DNA from: JBLMXQ01 sp050257855
GTDB lineage: Bacteria > Acidobacteriota > Vicinamibacteria > Vicinamibacterales > CAVVIG01
Length of the DNA: 64,000 nucleotides
Direction of reading: 5' to 3'
Assembly (NCBI GenBank): GCA_050257855.1
Contig: JBLMXQ010000080.1
Location: 103,126 to 167,125, forward strand
Every line of letters starts with the position of its first letter. Within the stretch, counting starts at the first letter, position 1. The notes under the pieces were generated by a model. The model had not been told where the DNA came from, did no database searches, and was given only the letters and a program-made list of their open reading frames with translations. Of this stretch, positions 44,474-52,825 are shown piece by piece. Both the position numbers and the translations under genes were made by a program.

Positions 44474-45141
44474 GGCGAGAACTGCTCTTCTTTTTTCAGC
44501 TTCGCGGCGACCGCTTCGGCCTCGCTCCGCGTCTTGAACTGGCCGACGCGGACCCGGTAGACGGCCGGCGCGCCGGCAGGCGGCGCCACGACGTACGCCG
44601 CGTAGCCCTTGTTCACGAGCCGGTGCGCGATCGCGTCCGCTTCGGATCGAACGTTGAGCGCCGCCACCTGCACGGCATAGCCGGAACCGGCGGCCGGCGC
44701 GGGCGCCGGTCCGGTGGTCGCCGCTGCGGCCGGCTTCGGCGCGGGTGCTGTGGAACGGGGCGCCGCCGCCGGAGCGGCCGGAGCGGCCGGAACCTGGCTC
44801 GACTTGGCGAGCTTGTCCACCGGCGCGTTCTTCTTCTCGAGCCGATCGAAGTAGCTGAGATCGTTGACGTCGGGCGGTGGCGACGCTTTCGTCGGATCCG
44901 CCTCGGCCGGGGTCGCGGCCGCCGGAACCGGCGCGGCGTCCGGTACGACGTCAGTCGCCGGGCTGGCGGCCGCCGCCGATTCGGCCGCGCTGGCGCGCTC
45001 CGCGCGAACGCCGCGGCCCACCAGCACGCCGCACAGGAAGATCACCACCGACACGACCGTCGCGGCCATGAACAGGAACACCAACTGCTTGCCGTTCAGC
45101 TGGATTTCGTGGAAGCCGTCGTCCTCGGTGTGATGTGCCAA
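44458..45141 (-). CDS. SPOR-domain membrane protein
   Basis: The protein is 227 residues, starting at TTG 45141 (LAHHTEDDGFHE). A single transmembrane helix lies at about 22-44 (LVFLFMAATVVSVVIFLCGVLV). A long Ala/Pro-rich periplasmic linker follows, then a SPOR domain at about 150-227 (SGYAVQVAALNVRSEADAIAHRL, YRVRVGQFKTRSEAEAVAAKL). SPOR domains bind denuded peptidoglycan at the septum, so a division or cell-wall role is likely. Its 3' end overlaps the lnt start region. Confidence 0.88.
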   Translation of the reverse strand: MAHHTEDDGFHEIQLNGKQLVFLFMAATVVSVVIFLCGVLVGRGVRAERASAAESAAAASPATDVVPDAAPVPAAATPAEADPTKASPPPDVNDLSYFDRLEKKNAPVDKLAKSSQVPAAPAAPAAAPRSTAPAPKPAAAATTGPAPAPAAGSGYAVQVAALNVRSEADAIAHRLVNKGYAAYVVAPPAGAPAVYRVRVGQFKTRSEAEAVAAKLKKEEQFSPWITR

Positions 45142-45160
45142 GCGTCAGAATTTTAGCACG

Positions 45161-46783
45161 TTAGCCGCCGCCGATCCGTTCCAGCAGTCGACGGGCGGCG
45201 GCCGATTCCGGGTCGAGCGCGAGCGCCCGCTGCGCCTCGGCCCGCGCCTCGTCGGGGTTCTTGTCCTCGAGGTACGCCTGGCCGAGCGCGACGTGCGCCT
45301 CGGCCGTCTCGTGGCTCCAGATCGCAATCTTGAACGCGTCGATCGCGTCGTGCACCCGGCCGCCGCGGAGGTGAATCCGCCCGACCAGCAGGTGTGCGTC
45401 GGCCAGATACGGCGAGAGGTAGATCGCGCGGTTCAGCTCCTCGAGCGCCGCTCGATCGTTTTCCCGGTCGTACAGGCGCCGCGCGCGATCGAGATAGAAC
45501 CTGGCGAGATCCTCCTGCTCCCGCTGCTCGTCTTTTGCGAGCGTCGCATCGAGGTTCCAGCCATGCGGCAGCTCGACATCGCTCTTGACGCGCTCGAGCC
45601 CCTTCGGCACAGGAGGATCCGCACCGGACCGTCTGGCGGCTGCCTCGTAGGTGGACGACAGCCGACGTGCCAGCTCCTGTTCGCGGCCGGCCTCGAGCCT
45701 GCTGCCGGTCGCGTCGAGGGCGGCCCCGAGCACCAGATGCGCGTCCGCGTCGGCCGGGTCGCGCCGCACCGCCTCGCGCAGCCAGTGCACCGCCTCCTCG
45801 CCGTTGCGCTCCTCCCAGTACGCGTAGCCGAGGTTGAAGAAGTAGTCGGCGTCGTTCGGATCCAGCTCCGTGGCCTTCTTGAAATACGAGGTCGCCGGCT
45901 CAGTGTCTTCGATCGCGCCGCGGCGCAACTGAATCACCCCGAGGTTGTTCACTGCCCTCGCCGTCGGCCTGGCCTGCACCAGCAGCTGGAACGTCGCGAA
46001 CGCGTCGTCGTAGCGCTTGAGCTTCAGCTCCGACATGCCCGCCATGAACTGCGCTCTCCCGTAAAACGCCGATTCCGGCTGGACGCCGACCGCGGCGGCG
46101 AGCGCGCGCTCGTGCGCGCCCTGATCGTCGTAGACCTCCCACAACGCCAGGCGCGCGCGGTCGTACCGGGGATCGAGCGCCACCGCCTGATCCAGGTATT
46201 TGATCTCGGTCGCCGGCGTTTCCGCGACGAGGCCCTTCACGTAGCTCTCGAACGCGCCGACCGGCGGATGCTGCAGGCCTCCAGGCGGGACCGCGGCCCC
46301 GCTGCCCGCAAACCGCCGGGCGAGGCGATCGAAGATCGCCAGCAGGTCCGGCATCGGCCCGCGTTCGACGGCGTTGGCCTGCACCTTCCCCGTCTCGAGG
46401 ACGATCTGCCGCGCGTGGACGATGAGCACGTTGTCGGAGAGCTCCACGGTCCCGACGATCACCTGGGTGGCGCCGACGAGCTGGCCGATGCGAATCACCG
46501 TCGCGTCGGTCAGCGCGGCCGCAGGCGGCACCTGCAACCGGCCGAACGCCTCGCGCCGCTGGGCGCGCCGGATGGCGCTGACGCCGAGCGCGTTGAGATT
46601 GTCGGTCAGCGCCACGGCGGACGCTTCGCCGAGCCAGAAGATCCGCGTGTCGTGCGTCACGTTCTCGAACGGCACGACGAGCACGCGCGGCTGATCGTCG
46701 GGGGCCGCCGCTGTCGCGCGCGCCAGGCCGGCGCACAGGATTCCGGCGAGCACGACACACAGCAGCCGACCGCTTCGCGTCAC
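45161..46783 (-). CDS. TPR protein with FlgO-like N-terminal domain
   Basis: This is a 540-residue exported protein from a GTG at 46783 (with GGAGG upstream). A signal peptide (LLCVVLAGILCAGLARA) precedes a FlgO/CsgG-like domain, VLVVPFENVTHDTRIFWLGE and VIRIGQLVGATQVIVGTVEL. Eight or more tetratricopeptide repeats follow, for example YDDAFATFQLLVQARPTARA and AHVALGQAYLEDKNPDEARA. It starts within four bases of the stop of the V4R-like gene (GTGA). The role may be a periplasmic or outer-membrane scaffold; it is not identified further. Confidence 0.85.
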   Translation of the reverse strand: MTRSGRLLCVVLAGILCAGLARATAAAPDDQPRVLVVPFENVTHDTRIFWLGEASAVALTDNLNALGVSAIRRAQRREAFGRLQVPPAAALTDATVIRIGQLVGATQVIVGTVELSDNVLIVHARQIVLETGKVQANAVERGPMPDLLAIFDRLARRFAGSGAAVPPGGLQHPPVGAFESYVKGLVAETPATEIKYLDQAVALDPRYDRARLALWEVYDDQGAHERALAAAVGVQPESAFYGRAQFMAGMSELKLKRYDDAFATFQLLVQARPTARAVNNLGVIQLRRGAIEDTEPATSYFKKATELDPNDADYFFNLGYAYWEERNGEEAVHWLREAVRRDPADADAHLVLGAALDATGSRLEAGREQELARRLSSTYEAAARRSGADPPVPKGLERVKSDVELPHGWNLDATLAKDEQREQEDLARFYLDRARRLYDRENDRAALEELNRAIYLSPYLADAHLLVGRIHLRGGRVHDAIDAFKIAIWSHETAEAHVALGQAYLEDKNPDEARAEAQRALALDPESAAARRLLERIGGG

Positions 46784-47382
46784 GCGGCCTCCGGCGTACG
46801 ATCGTCGGCCGAGCCGTCGAGCACGGCCAGCTTGATCAGACAGGTCGACTCCCCCGTGCCGCGGCATGCCAGGACTTCGGTGCTCGATCGGAGGTTGAAC
46901 AGCTCCATCAGCTTGGCGAAGGCCGCGACGTAGTAGCCGCATAGCGGAGCGGCCGCCGGCTCGCGGACGGTGCAGAAGATCGACGCGCGCACGTCGATTC
47001 GGGCCGTGCCGCGCCGGAGGCGGACGATGGCCCGGCTGCCCTGGTAGCTGTTGCGCACGAGCCGCCGGGCGAGCCCCATCAGCAGGCGCGCCCGCAGCCA
47101 CGTCGGCGCCGTCCGCAGCATCCCGCGGCGGACCGCCGGAAGCGACGCGACCGTCCACTCCGCCGCGTATTCGCCGGCCCGCGTCACGATCAACTGGTAG
47201 GCCTCGCCCTCCTGCCGCAGGAAGCTGAGCACCGCGTGCAGCGGCGCGAGTCCGATGGTTCCTTCCCGCAGCCCCTCGCTGTTGAGCCAGTTTTCGTAGA
47301 AATCGAGCCGCGTCGGCAGGATGTCGGAGATTCCCTGATGCAGGCTCGCAACGAGCACACGGCCCACCCCGGCTTCGCGCAT
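46780..47382 (-). CDS. V4R/heme-NO-binding-like domain protein (tentative)
   Basis: The product is 200 residues with no signal peptide. The N-terminal GVGRVLVASLHQGISDILPTR and FYENWL are conserved-looking. The C-terminal FAKLMELFNLRSSTEVLACR and GTGESTCLIKL carry the C-x(n)-G-x(n)-C pattern seen in V4R (4-vinyl-reductase) domains, which bind small hydrophobic ligands. Family assignment is tentative. It overlaps the TPR gene by four bases, so both may act in one sensory or envelope process. Confidence 0.6.
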   Translation of the reverse strand: MREAGVGRVLVASLHQGISDILPTRLDFYENWLNSEGLREGTIGLAPLHAVLSFLRQEGEAYQLIVTRAGEYAAEWTVASLPAVRRGMLRTAPTWLRARLLMGLARRLVRNSYQGSRAIVRLRRGTARIDVRASIFCTVREPAAAPLCGYYVAAFAKLMELFNLRSSTEVLACRGTGESTCLIKLAVLDGSADDRTPEAA

Positions 47383-47412
47383 GTGTCAGTGTAGAGGTAA
47401 GATCGACCGCAA

Positions 47413-48018
47413 GTGAGCCGACCGATGGAATGGACGGCAGCCATCCTGGCTGGAGGCGCCGCGCGGCGCTTCGGCGGGCGCGACAAGAGCGCGCTGCTGG
47501 TCGACGGCCGGCCGATTCTGGACCGTCAGCTCGACGTCCTGGTCGCGCTGACCGACGACGTGCTGGTCATCGGCGCCGCGCGGGACGGCGCGGCCGGGCG
47601 GGTGCGCGTCGTGCCGGATCGCGTGCCGGGCTGCGGACCGCTCGGCGGCCTGCACACCGCGCTCCTCGAATCGCGCCGCGACGCCACGCTGCTCGTCGCC
47701 TGCGACATGCCGTATCTGTGTGCGCCGCTGTTGCGCCATCTGCTGGCCTGCGCCGCGTCCGCCGACGTCGTGGTACCGCGGACGAGCCGCGGCTACCACC
47801 CGCTATGTGCCGTCTACACGCGCGCGTGTCTCGAGCAGGTGACGCGGCGCCTGGCAGACGGCCGGCTGACGATGATCGATCTTTTCGAGGATGTGCGCGT
47901 GCACGTGGTCACCCCTGAAACGCTCGAGCGGTTCGGCGATCCGGACCGGCTGCTCTTCAACGTGAACACGCCGGAAGACTACCGGGACGTCGAGGCGCTC
48001 CAGGGTCACCAACCGTAA
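47413..48018 (+). CDS. mobA: Molybdenum cofactor guanylyltransferase
   Basis: MobA attaches GMP to molybdopterin to make bis-MGD cofactor. The product is 201 residues from a GTG. The nucleotide-binding signature is AAILAGGAARRFGGRDKSAL near 9-28. GCGPLGGLHTALLES near 80 and VACDMPYLCAPLL near 100 with the metal-binding aspartate match the family. FNVNTPEDYRD closes the protein. No molybdoenzyme is nearby. It diverges from the V4R-like gene across a 30-base gap. An in-frame ATG at 47425 is an alternative start. Confidence 0.9.
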   Translation: MSRPMEWTAAILAGGAARRFGGRDKSALLVDGRPILDRQLDVLVALTDDVLVIGAARDGAAGRVRVVPDRVPGCGPLGGLHTALLESRRDATLLVACDMPYLCAPLLRHLLACAASADVVVPRTSRGYHPLCAVYTRACLEQVTRRLADGRLTMIDLFEDVRVHVVTPETLERFGDPDRLLFNVNTPEDYRDVEALQGHQP

Positions 48019-48086
48019 TCGTAACACGAGCTTCACGGCGGACAGACCGCAGGCGCCGCAGTCCTTCTCGAACCGCGGCTTCTGCC

Positions 48087-48113
48087 GATTCTCGAATTCT
48101 CACATTCTCAAAT
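48087..48113. repeat. Short octamer array of ATTCTC units
   Basis: GATTCTC, GAATTCTC and ACATTCTC follow one another just upstream of argS (start 48119). Only three units, AT-richer than the neighbours. It resembles the other 7-8 base arrays of this window. It may also simply be part of the argS leader. Confidence 0.4.
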
Positions 48114-48118
48114 ATCCG

Positions 48119-50113
48119 ATGATGCTGACCGTCGCACGCCAGATCCAGGAAGCCGTCGCCAGCGCGGCGCGCCGGCAGTTCGGCCTGACCGAGCTGCCGC
48201 CCTTTGGTGTCGAGGTGCCGCCGAACCGCGCCCTGGGCGATCTGGCCGTCACGATCGCGTTTCAGCTCGCGCGCGTGCTGCGCAAGCCGCCGCGCGCCGT
48301 CGCGCAGGAACTCGCCGGCGCGCTTGGCCCGCTGCCGGGCGTGGCGCGGATCGACGTCGCGCCAAACGGGTACCTGAACGTGTATCTCGACCGACCCGCG
48401 TTCCTGCTCGCGCGCGTCCGCGGCACGTCGCCCGGGGGCGGCGCCGGCCAGGCCGGGAAGACGATCGTCGAGCACACGGCGATCAACCCGAACAAGGCGG
48501 CGCACGTCGGGCATCTCCGGAACGCGGCGCTCGGCGACACGCTCGTGCGCGTGCTCCGGTTTCGCGGCACGTCGGTCGAGGTCCAGAACTACATCGACGA
48601 CACGGGCGTGCAGGTGGCGGACGTCGTCGTCGGCTTCCGCGAGCTCGAACGGAAGTCGCTCGACGACGTCCGGCGGCTGGCCGACACGACGCGATTCGAC
48701 TACTACTGCTGGGATCTCTACTCGCGCGTGACGGAATGGTACGAAGAAGACAAGGAGCGGCTCGCCGTTCGAGCGGCCGCCCTTCACGATCTCGAGCGCG
48801 GCGGCAACGACGCCGCGGCGATCGGCGCCCTGATCGTCGAGCGCATCGTCGCCGCGCATCTGCAGACGATGGCGCGCCTGAACATCGGGTACGACCTGCT
48901 GACGCATGAGGGCGACATCCTGCGGCTGCACTTCTGGACGCGTGCGTTCGAAATCATGAAGGCGCAGGGCGCCGTGTTCCTGCAGAACGAAGGCCGTCTG
49001 GCCGGCTGCTGGGTGATGAAGATCGACGAAGGCGGCGCAGCGGCCGGCGAAGACGAAGCGGAGCCGGCCGAGCAGCCGGATGACGCCGGGCGCGAGAAGG
49101 TCATCGTGCGCTCGAACGGCGTCGTCACCTACGTCGGCAAGGACATCGCGAACCAGCTCTGGAAGTTCGGGCTGCTCGGCCTCGATTTCCGATATCGATT
49201 CTACGGACCTCAGGCCGCCGGCCGGCCGCTGTGGTCAACGACGTCTGGCGAGGGCGAACCCGGCGCGCCGCCGTTCGGCCGCGCCGAGCGCACCTACAAC
49301 GTCATCGACTCGCGGCAGGCGTACCTGCAGGCGCTCCTGGCGCAGGCGCTGCGGACGCTCGGACATCCTGCGCAGGCGGACAACTCGATTCATGTCTCGT
49401 ACGAGATGGTCGCCCTGTCGCACGCGACCGCGCACGAGCTGGGGTACGAGACCGGGGACGGCGAGGAGGCGAAGAAGCCGTTCGTCGAGGTGTCGGGGCG
49501 CAAGGGCCTCGGCGTGAAGATCGACGACCTCCTGGATCTGCTGATCGACAAGGCGACGACGGAGGTGGCGAAGCGGAACCCCGAGCTCGATGCGGCGGAA
49601 CGGCGTCGCGTTGCTTCGCAGATCGCCGTCGCCGCCATCCGCTACTTCATGCTCAAGTTCTCGCGCGGCAAGCTGATCGTGTTCGACATCGAGGAGGCGC
49701 TCAGCTTCGAGGGCGAGACGGGTCCGTATCTGCAGTACGCGGCCGTGCGCGCGAACAACATCTTCCACAAGCTCCACGAGCGCGAAGGGCTGTCGGAGGC
49801 CGATCTGGTCGCCGTCCTCGACCCGGGATCGGCGGGAGAGCTCGAAGGCGACGACATCTGGACCCTGGTGCTGGAGGCGGCGCGGCTCGACGAGATGGTC
49901 GAGCAGGTGGTGCGCTCGCTGGAATTCTCCGTGCTCGCCAAGTACGCGTTCGGGCTCGCGCAGGCGTTCAACGTGTTCTACCATCGCTACCCGATTCTCA
50001 ACGAGGATGACGCCGGCCGGAAGCGGTGGCGCGCCGCCGCCGTGGCCTACTTCAGGGTACAGATCGCACGGGCGCTCGATTTGATGGGGATTGAAGTACC
50101 ATCCCGGATGTAG
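48119..50113 (+). CDS. argS: Arginyl-tRNA synthetase
   Basis: The class I enzyme charges tRNA-Arg. It has 664 residues, a little longer than E. coli ArgRS. The N-terminal additional domain precedes the HIGH-type motif HVGHLRNAALGDTL near 122-136. VQNYIDDTGVQVADVV and the catalytic-domain FSRGKLIVFDIEEALSFEGE lie in the expected order, and VRANNIFHKL and the DALR domain close the protein. An acidic insert (about 305-322, Glu/Ala/Asp-rich) is present before KVIVRSNGVVTYVGKDIANQ. The class I KMSK equivalent is degenerate, as usual in ArgRS. Confidence 0.96.
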   Translation: MMLTVARQIQEAVASAARRQFGLTELPPFGVEVPPNRALGDLAVTIAFQLARVLRKPPRAVAQELAGALGPLPGVARIDVAPNGYLNVYLDRPAFLLARVRGTSPGGGAGQAGKTIVEHTAINPNKAAHVGHLRNAALGDTLVRVLRFRGTSVEVQNYIDDTGVQVADVVVGFRELERKSLDDVRRLADTTRFDYYCWDLYSRVTEWYEEDKERLAVRAAALHDLERGGNDAAAIGALIVERIVAAHLQTMARLNIGYDLLTHEGDILRLHFWTRAFEIMKAQGAVFLQNEGRLAGCWVMKIDEGGAAAGEDEAEPAEQPDDAGREKVIVRSNGVVTYVGKDIANQLWKFGLLGLDFRYRFYGPQAAGRPLWSTTSGEGEPGAPPFGRAERTYNVIDSRQAYLQALLAQALRTLGHPAQADNSIHVSYEMVALSHATAHELGYETGDGEEAKKPFVEVSGRKGLGVKIDDLLDLLIDKATTEVAKRNPELDAAERRRVASQIAVAAIRYFMLKFSRGKLIVFDIEEALSFEGETGPYLQYAAVRANNIFHKLHEREGLSEADLVAVLDPGSAGELEGDDIWTLVLEAARLDEMVEQVVRSLEFSVLAKYAFGLAQAFNVFYHRYPILNEDDAGRKRWRAAAVAYFRVQIARALDLMGIEVPSRM

Positions 50114-50121
50114 CCCGACCG

Positions 50122-50820
50122 ATGCCACTCATCGCGATCACGGCGTGCCGCAAGCTGGAAGACTACCGCCAGGCGATCCTGCACGGGGGCGGCGAAGTGC
50201 GCGTCGTCGATGCCTCGATGACTCCTGACGCGGCGCTCGAGGGCACCGGCGGCCTGCTGCTCACGGGCGGGGACGACGTGGCGCCGGCGCTCTACGGCCA
50301 GCAGGCGCACACGACGGTGGTGCCGGCGGAGCCCGGCCGCGACGAGTTCGAGCTCGCGCTGGCGCGCGAAGCGCGCGCGCGGCAGCTTCCGGTGCTCGCC
50401 ATCTGCCGCGGCCTGCAGGTGCTGAACGTGGCCTGCGGCGGGACGCTCGTGCAGGACATCCCCTCGGAGGTGCCGGGCGCGCTGCCCCACAGCCTCGACG
50501 TGCCGCCGCACCAGCCGATGGAGCTCGCGCACGAGATCTGGATCGAACGGGACACGCGGCTCGCCGCCGTGCTGGGCGACCGCATCAGCGATGCGGACAC
50601 GTGCGAGGTGAACAGCCGCCACCATCAGGCGGTCAAGAACGTCGCGCCGGGCTTCCGCGTCTCGGCAACGTCGCCCGACGGCGTCATCGAAGCGGTCGAA
50701 GATCCCGCCGCGCCCTTCTGCATCGGCGTGCAGTGGCACCCCGAGAATTTCTGGCGGACGGGCGAGTTCCGCCCGCTGTTCGAGGGCTTCCTCGAGGCCG
50801 CCAAAGCCGGGACGCCGTAG
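50122..50820 (+). CDS. Class I glutamine amidotransferase-like, gamma-glutamyl-GABA hydrolase type
   Basis: The 232-residue protein is of the PuuD type. The nucleophile cysteine is in LAICRGLQVLN near 94. The catalytic His-Glu pair is in VQWHPENFW near 211. GLLLTGGDDVAPALYG is typical of the PuuD branch. PuuD splits gamma-glutamyl-GABA in putrescine catabolism; the rest of that pathway is not in the window, so specificity is uncertain. It starts 8 bases after the argS stop. Confidence 0.88.
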   Translation: MPLIAITACRKLEDYRQAILHGGGEVRVVDASMTPDAALEGTGGLLLTGGDDVAPALYGQQAHTTVVPAEPGRDEFELALAREARARQLPVLAICRGLQVLNVACGGTLVQDIPSEVPGALPHSLDVPPHQPMELAHEIWIERDTRLAAVLGDRISDADTCEVNSRHHQAVKNVAPGFRVSATSPDGVIEAVEDPAAPFCIGVQWHPENFWRTGEFRPLFEGFLEAAKAGTP

Positions 50821-50853
50821 CATCCGCGGCCGCCGGCCGGCGCGCGCACGTCC

Positions 50854-52095
50854 TCACCTGCTGAAACTCACCACGCACTCGACGTGCGGAGTGTTCGGAA
50901 AGAGGTCGAACGCCTCGACCGAACCGATGGCGTAGCCGGCGTCGAGCAGACGCCGCGCGTCGCGCGCGAGCGTGGCGACGTCGCACGACACGTAGACCAC
51001 CCGCGGCGCGCGAAGGCGCAGGACGCCTGCCAGCGCCTCGCGCGACATGCCGGTCCGGGGCGGATCGACGACGACCGCATCGGCGGGCGCCGCCGCCCGG
51101 GCGGTGAACTCCTCGACGGACTGATGCCGCGCGACGACGGCGGCGCCGCAGGCCGCCGCGTTCGCCTCGAGATCGGCGGCGCCGACGCGGTCGCCCTCGA
51201 TCGCCGTGACGCGTCCGCCGCGCGCCACCGCCGCCGCCACCGCAAACAGTCCCGCGCCGGCATACAAGTCGACGAGCGCTCCGTCCTGCGGCAGGTGGGA
51301 AATCACGCGAGTCACGAGATCCCGCAGGAGGTACCGGTTGCCCTGGAAGAACGCCTGGATGTGGCGCCGCAGGCGAACCGACCGGCCGGAGACGTCGATC
51401 TCGTCGTGAACGAACGGGCTGCCGGACACGATCGAGCCGGATCCGGAGAGCAGCCCGGAGATGCCGTCGAACCCGGCAAGAGGCCGAAGCACCTCCGCGT
51501 CGATGCGCTCGCCGTCGACGTGCAGCACGCGCTCCGAGGCGTTCACGTTCTCCGACAGCTCGATTTCCGCAGGACCGCTGGCGCCGAGCGATCGCAGGCC
51601 GGCCGCCACGCGGTCGAGCACGTCGCACGTGGACGGCAGGAGCTGTCGCGTGGCACGCGCGTCGCACACCTCGTGGGTGCCTTCGCGAAAGAACCCGAGG
51701 CGGCCGCCGCGCAGGTGCAGCCGCCCGCGCATCCGGTAGCCTTCGTCCGGCGAGCCCGCCACGGGCACGGGCGACACGAGCGGCGCGCGCCCGATGCGCG
51801 CGAACGCGTCCTCGATCACCTGCGACTTGATTTCGAGCTGGCGCCCGTACCTGATGTGGGCGAACAGGCAGCCGCCGCACAGCGGATCGACGAACGGCGC
51901 GCGCCGATCCGGCGACGCGGCTTCGACGTCCACGACTTCGGCGTAGACGACGCCCTTCGCGACGCGCTCGACGCGCGCCCTCACCCGCTCCCCGGGAATC
52001 GCCCCGGCGACCAGCACTACGCGGCCGTCCAGACGCGCGATCATGCGGCCGCCGGCCGCGGGCTTCTCGATGTCGAGCGCGAGGAGATCGTTCAC
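50854..52095 (-). CDS. 23S rRNA uracil-5-methyltransferase, RumA/RlmD family
   Basis: An RNA m5U methyltransferase of 413 residues. An N-terminal TRAM domain (about 1-60, IEKPAAGGRMIARLDGRVVLV) precedes the cysteine segment DPLCGGCLFAHIRYGRQLEIK. The SAM motif is VDLYAGAGLFAVAAAVA near 285; DPPRTGMS near 335 and the nucleophile region VVYVSCDVATLARD near 365 match. The first cysteine of the usual iron-sulphur set (CxxxxxCGGC) is not visible, so cluster binding is uncertain. The target (23S U1939 or U747-like) is not resolvable. Confidence 0.9.
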   Translation of the reverse strand: MNDLLALDIEKPAAGGRMIARLDGRVVLVAGAIPGERVRARVERVAKGVVYAEVVDVEAASPDRRAPFVDPLCGGCLFAHIRYGRQLEIKSQVIEDAFARIGRAPLVSPVPVAGSPDEGYRMRGRLHLRGGRLGFFREGTHEVCDARATRQLLPSTCDVLDRVAAGLRSLGASGPAEIELSENVNASERVLHVDGERIDAEVLRPLAGFDGISGLLSGSGSIVSGSPFVHDEIDVSGRSVRLRRHIQAFFQGNRYLLRDLVTRVISHLPQDGALVDLYAGAGLFAVAAAVARGGRVTAIEGDRVGAADLEANAAACGAAVVARHQSVEEFTARAAAPADAVVVDPPRTGMSREALAGVLRLRAPRVVYVSCDVATLARDARRLLDAGYAIGSVEAFDLFPNTPHVECVVSFSR

Positions 52096-52111
52096 GGGAG
52101 ATCGGGAGAAA

Positions 52112-52825
52112 TCAGGTCATCGCAATCGTCGGCAGCCCGAGCCGCTCGCGGACGAGACGATCGACGGCGGCATCGCACGCGCGGGCGAACGCATCGGGCG
52201 CCATGCGGGAGCGGTACGGCGCCAGCTCTTCGCCGGCCTGTCGCACCAGCGCGGCGCGGGCAGGATCGTCGAGGCTCGCTCGCGCGGCGTCGAGCAGATC
52301 GCGATCGATCGCCTTCAGACGCGCCAGGAGCGCGGCCCGCGCCTCGCCGCGGATCCCGCGCGCCGCCGCGCGCGCGCCGTCGAGCTCGCGCGCCACGCGA
52401 TCGATCGTCTCGTCGAACGCGTCGCCGGCCGCACCGGTTGCGCGGGCGTTCGTCAGCCGCAGCACCGCCCGCTCGAGGTGCTTCGGCAGCGAGCGCGCGG
52501 GCGACGGCGCTGCCGCTTCCACGTCAGACGCGCCGCGGCCGGCCGCGGCCGGCACGCCCACCGCGCGCCGCCATTCGTCGAACGCGTCGAGGACGTCGCT
52601 CTCGCAGAAGTCGATCTTGACCGGCCGGTGGCGGCCAGCCTTGCGCATCTGCCGCTCAATGGTCCGATCGATGCCGCGGAACGCCACCTTCAGCGGAATG
52701 CCATCGGCCTCCCAGCGCGACACGAGGTCGAACGAGGGACCGACGACGCGGATCAGGTGACCTTCGTTCTTGCGGCAGAGATACGCTTCGATCTCGCGGC
52801 AGTAGTCTACCGGTTCCGTTCCCAC
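52112..52825 (-). CDS. Unknown protein between RNA methyltransferase and coaX
   Basis: The product is 237 residues from a GTG. The N-terminal half has recognisable secondary structure (YCREIEAYLCRKNEGHLIRV, GPSFDLVSRWEADGIPLKVAF, FRGIDRTIERQMRKAGRHRP). The middle is a low-complexity Ala/Ser/Pro linker; the C-terminal half is helical and Arg/Ala-rich (RVARELDGARAAARGIRGEA). Its start overlaps the coaX stop by 19 bases, so it belongs to the coaX-birA-nadC unit. I recognise no named family. Conserved placement in relatives would be the way to judge function. Confidence 0.65.
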   Translation of the reverse strand: MGTEPVDYCREIEAYLCRKNEGHLIRVVGPSFDLVSRWEADGIPLKVAFRGIDRTIERQMRKAGRHRPVKIDFCESDVLDAFDEWRRAVGVPAAAGRGASDVEAAAPSPARSLPKHLERAVLRLTNARATGAAGDAFDETIDRVARELDGARAAARGIRGEARAALLARLKAIDRDLLDAARASLDDPARAALVRQAGEELAPYRSRMAPDAFARACDAAVDRLVRERLGLPTIAMT

